From assembly GCA_015075185.1 (NCBI GenBank), contig JABTUW010000006.1:310001-374000 (forward strand): a DNA stretch of 64,000 nt, in the 5' to 3' direction. Made by a program: the position numbers and the translations under genes. Of this stretch, positions 1 through 9,619 are shown one piece after another. Within the stretch, counting starts at the first letter, position 1. The number at the start of each line of letters is the position of its first letter. The notes below the pieces were generated by a model, which saw only the letters and a program-made list of their open reading frames with translations, had not been told where the DNA came from and did not search any database. The stretch comes from Anaerolineales bacterium. Lineage in GTDB: Bacteria > Chloroflexota > Anaerolineae > 4572-78 > J111.

Positions 1-2
1 GC

Positions 3-2834
3 ATTCGTGCTGCTCACTGGATACTTTTTTTTAGCCTGCTGGGTTTTGGCCTGCGTTTACAGCAACTCAGTTTTCAGCCGCTGTGGGGTGATGAGGGGTG
101 GAGTTTTTACTTCGCCGCCCAATCTGTGCCCCAACTGCTGGCCCTCACCGCCGTTGATATACATCCGCCGCTTTACTATCTTCTTTTGAAAATTTGGCTT
201 GCCGTCGCCGGTTTTGGCCCGGAGACGGCCCGTTTTTTCTCGATTGGAGCCGGAACCGCTCTGATTCCAGGGGTGGCTGTGTTGGGGCAGCGGCTGCTGG
301 GACAGCGGGTTGGGTTGGTAGCAGCGGGAGTCGTTACGGTAATGCCGATAGCGGTCTATTATTCCCAAGAAGTGCGCATGTACGGTTTGGTAACGCTGCT
401 AGGCGCGCTGTCTACTTATTTTCTGATCAGGCACAAGGCTGAAAGTGATCCTCGTGGCGGTCAGCGGTCAACGGTCGGCAGTCGTTGGTTACTGGCTTAT
501 ATCGTCACCACTATTACCGCCGCCCTCTACACGATGTACTACGCGGCCTTCATTTTTCTCTTTCAACTTCTCTACACGGTCATCAAGAAATTCGACCCCT
601 CCGCGCAGGACACCAATATCTTTGCCAAGTCAAAAAGCGGTCTTCGCATGGTACAGAATGAGCTAACTCCTTTCATTTGGGCGGGACTGCTCTACTTGCC
701 CTGGATAGGGTACGCCGGCCTGCGGACGGTCAATTACATCGTCAACAAGCGCGAGGTGGAAAATTATCTCCCGCTGAATTTCTTGCGCTTCTTTGGCGAC
801 CATTTTGTCGCCTTCAGCGTCGGCCATCTCCCCCCTCCTTTGCAGCCCTACGTTTGGGTCGCCCTGCCGGTGGTCATCGTCGCCTCGCTGGGCTTTATTG
901 CTACTTTGTATGCCAGGAAAAAAATCTACCTTTGCCTGTATCTCTATCTGTTCATCCCGTTACTGGCCGGTTATGCCATTAATCAGGTCTTTCCCTTTAC
1001 CCCGCCCTATTTTGAGCGAACCTGGCTGGTCGCCGCGCCGGCCTATTGGCTCTTTATTGCCGCTGGGTTGGTCTGGTTGTGGGACTCTCAAGCTGTGTTA
1101 GCCGGGGTCATAACCATCGTTTTACTGCTAGTAACGGCCATCAGCCTGCTGAGTTTTTATACCCTGCCCCGTTATCCTCACGAGGATTATCGTCCCTTGC
1201 TGGGCGATATTGCCGCCCGCGCTACTGTCGAAGATACCCTGCTGGCCAGCTATCAGTGGCAGCTCGGCTTTTATTACGCCTATCTACCTGCGCCTCAGCC
1301 GCACTTTTTCGTCGTACCGGGCTGGGGCGAGGAGTGGGCCAGGGAGACTGGGCAGGCACGGCGCAAGCAGGATTTGACTCACATTTTCCAAACTTCCCCG
1401 CGTCTGTGGTTCCCGGCGCACCAGGCGCTCGGCCATTTTTGGGAAGATGAGGCCGAGGCCGACATTGCCGAGTTAGGTTATCCGGCCTTGCTGCAATGGT
1501 ACAGTCCCCAAACCAAGCTGACCCTGGCCGGCGCTGCCCAAAAACCCCTGATTACTGCCCCGGCGGCTAATTTTGCCGGCCGCCTGACCCTGGTTGAGGC
1601 CAAAGTAGGCGGCGAAACATACGAAGCGGGCCGGGGTATTGTGCCGGTCACTTTAACCTGGCGCAAAGAGAAAAGCCTGGGCAGCGAGCACCGGGTCAGT
1701 CTGCGCCTGGCCGATGCCGGAGGGCGTACCTGGGCCATTCGCGACAGCCAGCCCCGGGCGGGCCAGAGCTTTTTCACTGTTCTGCCTTTCGGCCGTACCC
1801 TGACCGATCATCACGGCCTGCTCGTTCCGGCTGGGACGCCGCCTGGCCTGTATCGGCTATTGCTCAGCATGCGCCGGATTAGCGATGACCATCCCTTGGA
1901 TTTGCTGGATGAGCGCGGACAGCCGCTGGGCGTCGAGCTGCTGCTGCGCGAAGTAGAGATTGTTGACCCCCACCCGCCCGTGCAACCCACCGCTTTGCCC
2001 ATTCAAGCCATGACCGATGCTGTTTTTGGTCAAACGGTTCATCTGGTGGGATACAGCCTGGGGCATGGCCCCTTCAAGGCTGGCGAGGTTTTGCCCCTCA
2101 ATCTTTTTTGGGAATCCCTGGTGGATTCTCCCGGCCCGTTGACAACCGTTGTTCAGCTTCAAGATGCTGCCGGGCAGCCCGTCCTTTCGTATGAACGTGA
2201 GCCGCTTCGCCCATCTCCTCAATGGCGGCAGGGAACACTGCTGCGCGACCCCTATGACGTGGCGCTGCCCCCGACACTCGCACCGGGAGAGTATCGCCTG
2301 GTTGTGGCCTTGACCACCAGAGAGAAGACGCGGCTGGTGGTCGGCGACAGCGATCAATTAATCCTGACGACGGTGACAACGATTGACCGGCCCCATGTCT
2401 TCGAAGCGCCTACCCCCCAAATTCCCCTTGAGGTCAATTTCGGCGACCAGGCCAAACTGGTGGGCCTGGATTTGCCGCAGACCCGGGTTAAGGCTGGGGC
2501 TTCCCTGCCGCTGACCTTATATTGGCAGGCGCTGACGCCGTTTGATCGAAGCTGGACCGTCTTTGTTCATCTACTCGACGAGCAGGGGCAAATTGTCAGC
2601 CAGCAAGACCAGATTCCGGGGGCGGGTCAATTCCCGACGACAAGTTGGCTGCCAACGGAGTATCTGGTAGACTCCTATAATCTGCTTATTCCGGCTGGCA
2701 CGCCGCCCGGTCAGGAAGCCTACCGGTTAGAAATAGGTCTCTATGATGCGAACGGCCGGCTGCCGATTACTAAGTCTGGACAAATTGTAGGCGATCACCT
2801 GGTTCTTGAGAGTTGGCCTATTTCAATAGAGTAG
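3..2834 (+). CDS. Glycosyltransferase family 39-like membrane protein with C-terminal beta-sandwich repeats, 5' partial
   Basis: The frame is open from base 3, so the gene starts before the window; an internal GTG at 126 is not the real start because upstream codons read a typical GT39/PMT catalytic loop (LWGDEGWSFYFAAQS, with the Asp-Glu pair expected to bind metal or lipid-linked sugar). About 943 residues are visible. Multiple hydrophobic helices fill roughly the first 380 residues. A long soluble tail follows with about three related beta-sandwich segments, each ending in a phrase such as LLVPAGTPPGLYRL or LLIPAGTPPGQEAYRL. Family knowledge: such proteins transfer sugars from polyprenyl-phosphate donors at the outer membrane face. 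The acceptor cannot be read from sequence. The stop lies 7 nt before the sigma factor start, so co-transcription is likely. Base pairs 460-485 carry short GGTCA/GGTCG-like repeats inside the coding frame, in a loop between helices. Confidence 0.85.
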   Translation: MRAAHWILFFSLLGFGLRLQQLSFQPLWGDEGWSFYFAAQSVPQLLALTAVDIHPPLYYLLLKIWLAVAGFGPETARFFSIGAGTALIPGVAVLGQRLLGQRVGLVAAGVVTVMPIAVYYSQEVRMYGLVTLLGALSTYFLIRHKAESDPRGGQRSTVGSRWLLAYIVTTITAALYTMYYAAFIFLFQLLYTVIKKFDPSAQDTNIFAKSKSGLRMVQNELTPFIWAGLLYLPWIGYAGLRTVNYIVNKREVENYLPLNFLRFFGDHFVAFSVGHLPPPLQPYVWVALPVVIVASLGFIATLYARKKIYLCLYLYLFIPLLAGYAINQVFPFTPPYFERTWLVAAPAYWLFIAAGLVWLWDSQAVLAGVITIVLLLVTAISLLSFYTLPRYPHEDYRPLLGDIAARATVEDTLLASYQWQLGFYYAYLPAPQPHFFVVPGWGEEWARETGQARRKQDLTHIFQTSPRLWFPAHQALGHFWEDEAEADIAELGYPALLQWYSPQTKLTLAGAAQKPLITAPAANFAGRLTLVEAKVGGETYEAGRGIVPVTLTWRKEKSLGSEHRVSLRLADAGGRTWAIRDSQPRAGQSFFTVLPFGRTLTDHHGLLVPAGTPPGLYRLLLSMRRISDDHPLDLLDERGQPLGVELLLREVEIVDPHPPVQPTALPIQAMTDAVFGQTVHLVGYSLGHGPFKAGEVLPLNLFWESLVDSPGPLTTVVQLQDAAGQPVLSYEREPLRPSPQWRQGTLLRDPYDVALPPTLAPGEYRLVVALTTREKTRLVVGDSDQLILTTVTTIDRPHVFEAPTPQIPLEVNFGDQAKLVGLDLPQTRVKAGASLPLTLYWQALTPFDRSWTVFVHLLDEQGQIVSQQDQIPGAGQFPTTSWLPTEYLVDSYNLLIPAGTPPGQEAYRLEIGLYDANGRLPITKSGQIVGDHLVLESWPISIE

Positions 2835-2841
2835 ATGACCC

Positions 2842-3495
2842 ATGGAAGAACGCACCAACGAAACCTGGCTCAGTGAATTACGTCCTGATCATCTCCATCA
2901 AGCTCAAGCCCTGGAAGATTTGCGCCTGTATCTCCAGCGGGGTATCCTGGCTTACCTGCACAGCCGCAGTGACTTGCGCAACTTGGCCGAAAACGAGCTG
3001 CAGCAAATGAGTCAGGATCTGGCTCAGGAGGCTCTGCTCAAGGTTCAGGCCAATCTGGATACCTTTCAAGGGAAAAGCAAATTTACTACCTGGGCGGCTA
3101 AAATTGCCGCCAATCATACCATCAGCGAGTTGCGCCGGGCCAGATGGCGTGACCTGTCTCTGGACGCTATTACGGAAGCTGGTACGGCGCTGCAAGAGAT
3201 TCTGGTGGCCGAATCCACTGCGGGGGGTAATCCAGCCGCCGAAAGTGAGCGGCGTCAAGTGTGGGATACAATTCTGGAAGTGATCAACAATGATTTGACG
3301 GAACGCCAACGCCAGGCGCTGGCGGCTGTCCAGATTGATAATATCCCTATTACCGAGGTGGCGCGGTTGCTTGAAACCAATCCTAATAATGTTTACAAGC
3401 TGTTGCACGATGCGCGGATGAAACTGAAGCAGCGTTTGCAAAAACTGGGGCTGGAGCCGCAGTATATTCTCAAATTGTTTAGCGAGGAAAGGTAA
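2842..3495 (+). CDS. ECF-type RNA polymerase sigma factor
   Basis: A 217-residue protein with the two conserved sigma-70 regions of the extracytoplasmic-function group. Region 2 lies around residues 60-110, with FQGKSKFTTWAAKIAANHT and the following basic ELRRARWRD helix that should contact the -10 element. Region 4 lies around 150-205, with a helix-turn-helix reading ITEVARLLETNPNNVYKLLH for the -35 element. Between them is a linker of about 40 residues, normal for ECF factors. Regions 1.2 and 3 are absent. It starts 7 nt after the GT39 gene and is followed after 53 nt by a small zinc-binding protein, the usual sigma/anti-sigma order. It probably directs RNA polymerase to a small regulon under control of that partner. 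The signal and targets are unknown. Confidence 0.88.
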   Translation: MEERTNETWLSELRPDHLHQAQALEDLRLYLQRGILAYLHSRSDLRNLAENELQQMSQDLAQEALLKVQANLDTFQGKSKFTTWAAKIAANHTISELRRARWRDLSLDAITEAGTALQEILVAESTAGGNPAAESERRQVWDTILEVINNDLTERQRQALAAVQIDNIPITEVARLLETNPNNVYKLLHDARMKLKQRLQKLGLEPQYILKLFSEER

Positions 3496-3548
3496 GGACA
3501 CCGCCTTTTGATACGTCTAGCAGATGGAAACTGTAAGGAGCCAAACCG

Positions 3549-3800
3549 ATGATTGAAAAATCCTGGCATATCTTACTGCAATCGGCGCTTGAAACAGAAG
3601 CGTATGAGATTAACTGCATAGAATGTTTTGATTTGCTGGATCAGTATGCTGAATTCATCCTTGAAGGGGGTAACCCTGACGAAATCATGCCAACCGTAAG
3701 GCAGCATCTTGATCACTGCAACTGTTGCACCCATGAATTTGAAGCGTTGATGGTGATATTGCAAGAGGCAGCACGAGGCCAACCATCCACTGCACCCTAA
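3549..3800 (+). CDS. Small zinc-finger anti-sigma-like protein (ZAS/zf-HC2 type)
   Basis: An 83-residue acidic protein preceded by an AAGGAG ribosome binding site. It carries the anti-sigma zinc signature His-x3-Cys-x2-Cys (HLDHCNCC, around residues 57-64) and an upstream CIECFDLLDQY helix that commonly supplies another zinc ligand. Anti-sigma factors of this group clamp their cognate ECF sigma through this domain. Unlike most, it has no transmembrane helix or sensor domain after the zinc motif and ends about 20 residues later, so it should be cytosolic, like redox-sensing RsrA/ChrR-type proteins. The neighbouring sigma gene supports the assignment. An alternative is a free-standing zf-HC2 protein with another partner. 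A strong terminator follows directly. Confidence 0.7.
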   Translation: MIEKSWHILLQSALETEAYEINCIECFDLLDQYAEFILEGGNPDEIMPTVRQHLDHCNCCTHEFEALMVILQEAARGQPSTAP

Positions 3801-3803
3801 AGA

Positions 3804-3833
3804 AAAAGGAGCGCTTAATTGCGCTCCTTTTTT
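3804..3833 (+). terminator. Rho-independent terminator after the sigma/anti-sigma genes
   Basis: A perfect GGAGCGC/GCGCTCC stem with a TTAATT loop is followed by six T and preceded by a run of A, just after the stop codon at 3800. The A-run and T-run lengthen the stem, so it may also act on transcripts from the minus strand. Confidence 0.9.
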
Positions 3834-4008
3834 GTCGCCTCCCTTGCCCCATGATTAGTGAGGGCAAGGATAAAGCGGGCCGGTTTACCCCTGTGATGGT
3901 CGCTCCATCCGCTAAGGGCTTACCAGCTAATAACTACATAGTTAAATATTATAACCTACTTCGTTCAGAATTTCCATAAAAAAAAGGTAAAAATTGGTTA
4001 AGAATTGA

Positions 4009-7000
4009 TTAACGTTCGATTACTTCAACCCCCGGCGGAATCTTGCTGACTAAAGGCATTGTAAATGTAAAAGAGGTGCCTTTGCCCAGTTCGCTTTCAA
4101 AAGTAAGTTCACCTCCGTGGGCTTCAATCATAGATTTGGTAATGGATAAACCCAAACCCGTGCCCGGCTCATCACGAATATTTTGATCACTGGAACGGAA
4201 GAATTTGGTGAATAGTTTGGCCTGATCCTCAACCGAAATCCCGTATCCCGTGTCTTTGATTGTAATAGTCACTCCTTGTAGCGAGCCGTTGTTGCATGGC
4301 ACAGCATTGACCATAATGCTCCCTCCTTCCGGAGTGTATTTGTAAGCATTACTGACAAAATTGGTCATAATCTGGACCATCCGGCTATAATCGGCCCGCA
4401 ATTCCGGCAAATTGTCACTCACATTCACCTTCAGATCGAGCCGCTTATTCTGAATTTGGGTTTGGACGGACTCCAGAACATCATTGATCACATCGCGCAT
4501 TTGCACATTCTCTATTTCCAGGCGAATGCGTCCGGCTTCAATCCGGCTGACATCCAGCAAATCGTTGACCAGCCGGGCCATCCGGTCAACATTGTTGGAA
4601 ATAACTCCCAAAAACTCGTTTTGTTTTTCGGTGAGCGACCCACCCGCACCCATCTGGAGCAGCTTGGAGAAACCTTTAATGCTGGTCATGGGGATTTTTA
4701 ACTCGTGGGAAGCGATGTTCATGAACTCAGTTTTGGCTTGATTGGCTTCTTTGACCTGCTCAAACAGTTGCGCATTTTGAATGGCAACGGCCGCCGGACC
4801 GACCAATAGCTTGATAAAAGATACATCATCGCTGGTAAAATAATCAGGGGTCGTACTCTCCAGATTGATGATCCCAATCACCCGATCCTCGCGGATGACC
4901 GGCACGGCCAGGACCGAACGGGTGCGGTGAGAATTGGGGACATAATCTTTTTCTTGAGTAATATCATTAACCCAGGCCAGTTCGCCGGTACGAACGACCC
5001 GGCCCATAATGCCTTTGGTCAAGGGCCAGGGATCTCTTTTGTAACGGCCCATTTCCATCGGCATGCCTCGCTGAGCCAGTAAATAAAGACCCGACTCCTC
5101 ATCCTGAGTCCGGATGACGCCCATCAAGCCCATCTCGACCCCCAGCGCATCCATGGCCCGAGTCAAAGATATATCCAGCACGTTCTTTAGCTCAAGTGAA
5201 GATTGCAATTCCCGGTCAATAGCTTGCAATGCCTGTAACTCCTGGATACGTTCGGCCAGAGCTCTATCAACCCGACCGAAGACTTGAGCGTTCTCAATGG
5301 CAATCGCCGCCTGCGCTCCGAAAGACATGAGCAGGTTACATTCTTCCTGAGTAAAAACGGTGCCGTCTTGTTTGTTGATAACCTCGACGACGCCGACCAC
5401 TCGCTCGTGCGACAGCATCGGTACGCACAAGATATCTTTGGTGCGGAAATTCGTCGCTTCGTCAAAAGCAACATTCCAGCGAGGGTCGGCGGCAGCATCA
5501 TTGATAATGAGAGGTTGGCCGGTTTTGGCAACTGTACCGACAATACCCTTGCCCACCTCAGTTTTTAGCCCTCGAAGATTGGCTCCTGTTGGCCCTAACA
5601 CCACTTCAAACGTCAATTCTTTGCCGCGCGGATCCATGAGCAGCAGCGAGCCGGCCTCAGCATTGAGAATTTGCACGGCACAATCCATCACTCGCTGCAA
5701 GGCCGTATCCAAATCCAGGGTCGAACTTATAGCGACACTGACCTCACTCAGCGTTGCCAGTTGGTTGGCTCGATGCTGCGCTTCTTGCAGTAAACGGGAT
5801 TTTTCCAAGGCAATGGATGCCTGGGCCGCAAATAACTCCATGAGCCAGATGTCACGCTCGTTAAAGCGTGGGCCGCGCGGCCGGTGGATCAGATGGAGGA
5901 CTCCCCGCACCTTGCCGCCCCAACGCAGCGGCACACCCAAAACTGCCCCAAATTTAGCGTTCTCAAATTTTGGAGAACGGCCTGAAAAGTTCTGGTAGTG
6001 ATCCACTACCAGTGTTTTACCCTTTAAAACCACCTGACCGGCCAGGCCCTCTCCTTTAGCAAGAGTGTAGCCTGTAAAATCTTTGGCCAGGTTATAGCTA
6101 ACCACTACTTTGAGGGTTTCGTTATCCGCTTCGACCAGAAAAGCCAGACCACCTTCGGCTTGTAACAACTTGGTCGCCCGCTCTACCACCGAGGTTAGCA
6201 AAAGATCAGACTCGGCCTCGGCTTGAATATCAGCCGATATTTTCTGCAGGGCTTCCATCTCGGCGGCGCGCTGATTGGCCTGTTCGAGAAGTTGGGCGCT
6301 TTCCAGGGCAATCGTGGTCTCGCTGGCCAGGGTGGCCAGGAAGAGTAAATCGCTGCTGGTATAGGGTTGGCCGGAATCCTTCAAGCCCAGAGCCAGCCAC
6401 CCTAGCAAATGATTGGAACCTAGCAACGGGACGCACAAATTCACATTGAGCATATTCAATCGGGCCAGTTCCTCAGGGTTGATTTTAACCTCAGGGGCGA
6501 CAACGCCAGTCGGGCTCAATTGTAGAATATCATTGGTACTGGTCAGCCAGTGGACTAAATCGTCGTTGGAGCTAAAGGATACTTCAACGGTGTGTTGCAG
6601 GTCGTCGCCACCGTGCTGGTCAGAAATTATATATGTATCAAGGTTGACTTCTCTCAAAAAAACCAGGGTTTTGGCCGGAGCCAGGGCTTCCTCAACCTGT
6701 TTGCACAACAGGCTTAAAATCAGGTTGGTTTCCAAAGGAGCAGCAACCAAAGCCTGACCGTACCTCTGCTGGAGTTGTCTGAAATCAGAAGGTTCGCGCA
6801 GAAAGATACGCTTGACCAGGCGCTGCAGGCGCTCTTTGACCGGCCCCAGTACAATAATTAGCAGCAAGATGAACATCGTGAAGACAATCGGATTCTTAAA
6901 CAGTTCGACATCTTGCAGGAGCACAGCCAGCGTACTGACGAGGAGGAAGTAAGCTACGGTCACCAGTAAGGTCAGGAGCGTGTAAACAACCGCTCTGCTA

Positions 7001-8076
7001 AAGACCAGGTCTAAATCAAGCAGGCGATAGCGCAGGGCAGCATAAGCTATAACCAGGGGAAACACAATGAAGGCAGCGAGAGCCGTTGTAAAATTGAACC
7101 AGAGAAATTCCAGATTAAAACCGGCCGTCTGGACCAGCGCCCAGACGGCTATGGGTCCAAACGAGATAAGACTGGCTCCAAAAACAATCGTGATTTGTTG
7201 GCGGGTCATGGCCGAAAAAGTAGTTGTATGCGCATTTAGTAATAAAGCTAAAAAGAGAATCACGCTGAACCCAAGAAAGCTAAAACCCCAGACCCAAATT
7301 CCCAGAAATGCGCGTGGATTTGTTCCCAAGTAGAGATTGAAGAGGCTGATTATTGCCAGCAGCACAGCAATGACGTAAGGGATTACTGGCAGCCAGGGAT
7401 TGCGGCGCGCCAGCCGGGTTTCAACCGGGAAGACAAAGGATAGATGCAGCAGCCCTGCACCGACAAGCGGCAAAGCCAAAACCCAGAGGGGCGTCAGTAG
7501 ATGCAAGGTGAATTGATCAAATAGAGCGCCCAAGAAGATGGAAACAAAGGCACAAAACGTGAGAAAGACGCGGCTGAGTTGGTCAGCGTGGCGCAGCCGG
7601 TAAAGGACAAAGCCCATGGCCAGGTAGACCAGCCCAATACTGTAGGGCAGCCAGAAAAATAGGAGCAAATTTTGTAAGGGGAAAGGAGAGTTTAAGGTTA
7701 AAGACAGGCTTTCGGCAGTACGGCCGCCTGCGATTGAAGTTCGATCAAGCTGAAGGGTAACTCGCTTATCTAACTGCTTCTGTAGGAGATGAATGTAAAC
7801 TTCTCGGCCTGTGGAAACCGGGGTGTCGTCAATTTGGGTTAGAACATCGGCAGACTGAAAACCTAATTGGGGAGTAGCCAAAATTGTGTCATAAATATCG
7901 GCAATAACCAGACGTGGATAGAAGAGGGCGCCGAGAAATGGGTGAGCGGCCCAACGAAGCGCAAAAATAGGAGCCAATACATTAACAATGATGGCGGCAA
8001 TGATGATGAGAAGAAAAAATGTTGGGGTGAGTTTTGATAGAAACCCACCTCTTAAAGAGCTAGGAGCCGTTTCCAT
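4009..8076 (-). CDS. Multi-GAF sensor histidine kinase with N-terminal PDZ-like and multi-TM sensor
   Basis: A 1355-residue sensor kinase. In order: one TM helix (about 18-40), a PDZ-like segment (about 65-125, including GFQSADVLTQIDDTPV), a hydrophobic block of about nine to ten helices (about 130-415), four GAF domains (roughly 450-590, 620-770, 795-945, 965-1110), a HisKA domain with phospho-accepting His near 1124 (ASHELKIPMTSIKGF), and a HATPase domain with N box (FVSNAYKYTPEGG), G1 (DTGYGIS) and G2 (GTGLGLSIT). All catalytic motifs look intact. It has no receiver domain and no adjacent response regulator gene on this strand, so it is an orphan kinase here. GAF domains usually bind small molecules or dimerise; which of the four bind ligand is not visible. 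The N-terminal PDZ-plus-membrane sensor resembles that of the kinase at 15757. The start ATG is weakly supported by a ribosome binding site. Confidence 0.9.
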   Translation of the reverse strand: METAPSSLRGGFLSKLTPTFFLLIIIAAIIVNVLAPIFALRWAAHPFLGALFYPRLVIADIYDTILATPQLGFQSADVLTQIDDTPVSTGREVYIHLLQKQLDKRVTLQLDRTSIAGGRTAESLSLTLNSPFPLQNLLLFFWLPYSIGLVYLAMGFVLYRLRHADQLSRVFLTFCAFVSIFLGALFDQFTLHLLTPLWVLALPLVGAGLLHLSFVFPVETRLARRNPWLPVIPYVIAVLLAIISLFNLYLGTNPRAFLGIWVWGFSFLGFSVILFLALLLNAHTTTFSAMTRQQITIVFGASLISFGPIAVWALVQTAGFNLEFLWFNFTTALAAFIVFPLVIAYAALRYRLLDLDLVFSRAVVYTLLTLLVTVAYFLLVSTLAVLLQDVELFKNPIVFTMFILLLIIVLGPVKERLQRLVKRIFLREPSDFRQLQQRYGQALVAAPLETNLILSLLCKQVEEALAPAKTLVFLREVNLDTYIISDQHGGDDLQHTVEVSFSSNDDLVHWLTSTNDILQLSPTGVVAPEVKINPEELARLNMLNVNLCVPLLGSNHLLGWLALGLKDSGQPYTSSDLLFLATLASETTIALESAQLLEQANQRAAEMEALQKISADIQAEAESDLLLTSVVERATKLLQAEGGLAFLVEADNETLKVVVSYNLAKDFTGYTLAKGEGLAGQVVLKGKTLVVDHYQNFSGRSPKFENAKFGAVLGVPLRWGGKVRGVLHLIHRPRGPRFNERDIWLMELFAAQASIALEKSRLLQEAQHRANQLATLSEVSVAISSTLDLDTALQRVMDCAVQILNAEAGSLLLMDPRGKELTFEVVLGPTGANLRGLKTEVGKGIVGTVAKTGQPLIINDAAADPRWNVAFDEATNFRTKDILCVPMLSHERVVGVVEVINKQDGTVFTQEECNLLMSFGAQAAIAIENAQVFGRVDRALAERIQELQALQAIDRELQSSLELKNVLDISLTRAMDALGVEMGLMGVIRTQDEESGLYLLAQRGMPMEMGRYKRDPWPLTKGIMGRVVRTGELAWVNDITQEKDYVPNSHRTRSVLAVPVIREDRVIGIINLESTTPDYFTSDDVSFIKLLVGPAAVAIQNAQLFEQVKEANQAKTEFMNIASHELKIPMTSIKGFSKLLQMGAGGSLTEKQNEFLGVISNNVDRMARLVNDLLDVSRIEAGRIRLEIENVQMRDVINDVLESVQTQIQNKRLDLKVNVSDNLPELRADYSRMVQIMTNFVSNAYKYTPEGGSIMVNAVPCNNGSLQGVTITIKDTGYGISVEDQAKLFTKFFRSSDQNIRDEPGTGLGLSITKSMIEAHGGELTFESELGKGTSFTFTMPLVSKIPPGVEVIER

Positions 8077-8290
8077 ACGCGGTATTTCGTATTGAAGTTA
8101 TGCCGGCAAGTTTGGAGTTTGCCTTGCGGCTCATCTGGAATACAGTCATCAAGCCACAAGAATATATCTGCCTAATGCTTAAAATCGCAATTGGCAGAAT
8201 AAAAATCACATATCTCAAGTTTAACACGCCGTTTAAGGCAAGTCAAGATAATTGCTGGTACTTTTTGGGTAAATTTTGGAGATAGGGGGT

Positions 8291-8370
8291 AAGAGGGAGT
8301 AGGAAGTATGAAGTAGGGAGTAGAGGGTTTTTCGCTGACTCCTTACTCCCTACTCCTTGCTCCCTCTTTA
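8291..8370. repeat. GGGAGTA-rich imperfect inverted repeat, copy 1
   Basis: Left arm (about 8291-8327) is rich in GGGAGTAG units and right arm (about 8337-8370) in CTACTCC/CTCCCT units, allowing a long imperfect stem. It ends at the stop codon of the phosphofructokinase gene and could form a 3' hairpin on its mRNA. The remaining gap up to 8076 (about 210 bases) shows no gene. A second element of the same kind lies at 25632-25711. Confidence 0.7.
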
Positions 8371-9525
8371 GTAGAGGAACATGGGTTTTTGATTGACCCG
8401 GCGCACCTTGGGCCGATAAGCATCTACATCATACAGCTCGTCCACATCTACCCGCTTGACGCCTTCGGACAGGATGTTAGCCGGCACGTTGGTGTACTTG
8501 CCGTCCCGCAAGGCGACCATCCGCCCGAAGTTTTTCTCCTGGATTAAATCCATGGCCATATGAGCGTAGTTAAAACCCACCATCAGGTCAATGGCATCGG
8601 GCGCACCGGAGCGCATGAGGTAAGCAACTTGCTGGTAGATGGTATTTTGGCTCGTAATCTTCTTGATGGCATCGCCGGTGATAGCCCCTATGCCACCCAA
8701 TTTTTTGTGGCCATAGGAGTCGGCTTGACCATACTCGATGATTTTGCCGCCGATCATCGAAGCCCCCTCAGAGATGGTCATAATGGCGTAATTGCTGGGG
8801 TTGTTCTTTTTGTCTTTCAAGAGCAAGGCAGCCAGTTTCTCCGGGTCGAAAGGCACTTCGGAAATGATGGCTCGATCTACGTCGGCCAAATAGGCCGAAA
8901 TCAGGGAGGTTTCACCTGAATTGCGCCCAAACAGTTCGATAATGCCGATTCGCTCGTGTGATCCTACCGAGGTGCGCAGGCTGTGAATGAAGTTGACACT
9001 GCGGGTCACTGCCGTCGAAAAGCCGATGCAGTAATCGGTGCCGTAGACATCGTTATCCATTGTTTTGGGGACAGCTACTACCGGCACACCTTCGGTATGC
9101 AGGCGGTGGCCATAACTCAGGGTATCATCACCACCAATGGGAATAAGCACATCAAGGCCCAGGTATTCAAGATTTTTGAGCACGTGGGGTGTAAAATCCC
9201 GAATATCGTTCGCTTCCGGGCGCCAGTCTGGTTCCCGCAGAAATTCCGGCACATCATTAGGCTTGACCTTGCCGGGATTGGTTCGGGAGGTATGCAAAAA
9301 GGTGCCGCCGGTGCGGTCTACGGTGCGCACAGCATGTCTGTCCAGCGGCATCAACCATTTTTTGAATGAGCTTTCATCAGCCGGGTTATAATTGAGCAGG
9401 CCGGCCCAGCCCCGGCGAACACCGACCACGCTGTGGCCCTCGTCAACCGCGCGATTGACGACAGCTTTAATGCACGGGTTTAAGCCAGGTACATCGCCGC
9501 CGCCCGTTAAAATACCTATTCTCAT
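8368..9525 (-). CDS. 6-phosphofructokinase, probably pyrophosphate-dependent
   Basis: A 385-residue phosphofructokinase preceded by a GAGGAG ribosome binding site. The N-terminal glycine loop (GILTGGGDVPGLNP) and the substrate motif (VPKTMDNDV) are clear. Two positions discriminate phosphoryl donors in this family. The GGDG signature of ATP enzymes is GGDDT here, and the PGTIDND of ATP enzymes has Lys in place of Gly (PKTMDND). Both changes are the established signature of PPi-dependent enzymes, which interconvert fructose 6-phosphate and fructose 1,6-bisphosphate reversibly. The enzyme acts in the cytosol in glycolysis and gluconeogenesis. It lies 94 nt downstream of dnaE on the same strand. 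Substrate range beyond fructose 6-phosphate (for example sedoheptulose 7-phosphate) cannot be judged from sequence. Confidence 0.9.
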   Translation of the reverse strand: MRIGILTGGGDVPGLNPCIKAVVNRAVDEGHSVVGVRRGWAGLLNYNPADESSFKKWLMPLDRHAVRTVDRTGGTFLHTSRTNPGKVKPNDVPEFLREPDWRPEANDIRDFTPHVLKNLEYLGLDVLIPIGGDDTLSYGHRLHTEGVPVVAVPKTMDNDVYGTDYCIGFSTAVTRSVNFIHSLRTSVGSHERIGIIELFGRNSGETSLISAYLADVDRAIISEVPFDPEKLAALLLKDKKNNPSNYAIMTISEGASMIGGKIIEYGQADSYGHKKLGGIGAITGDAIKKITSQNTIYQQVAYLMRSGAPDAIDLMVGFNYAHMAMDLIQEKNFGRMVALRDGKYTNVPANILSEGVKRVDVDELYDVDAYRPKVRRVNQKPMFLY

Positions 9526-9619
9526 GGTACAAACTCCTCACCTCGATCTTGCTCGAGAAATAAAAAAGGGAGAACATGTCTCTATCGTTCTTGAAGGTTG
9601 TCCTCCTAGAATTACCGCC

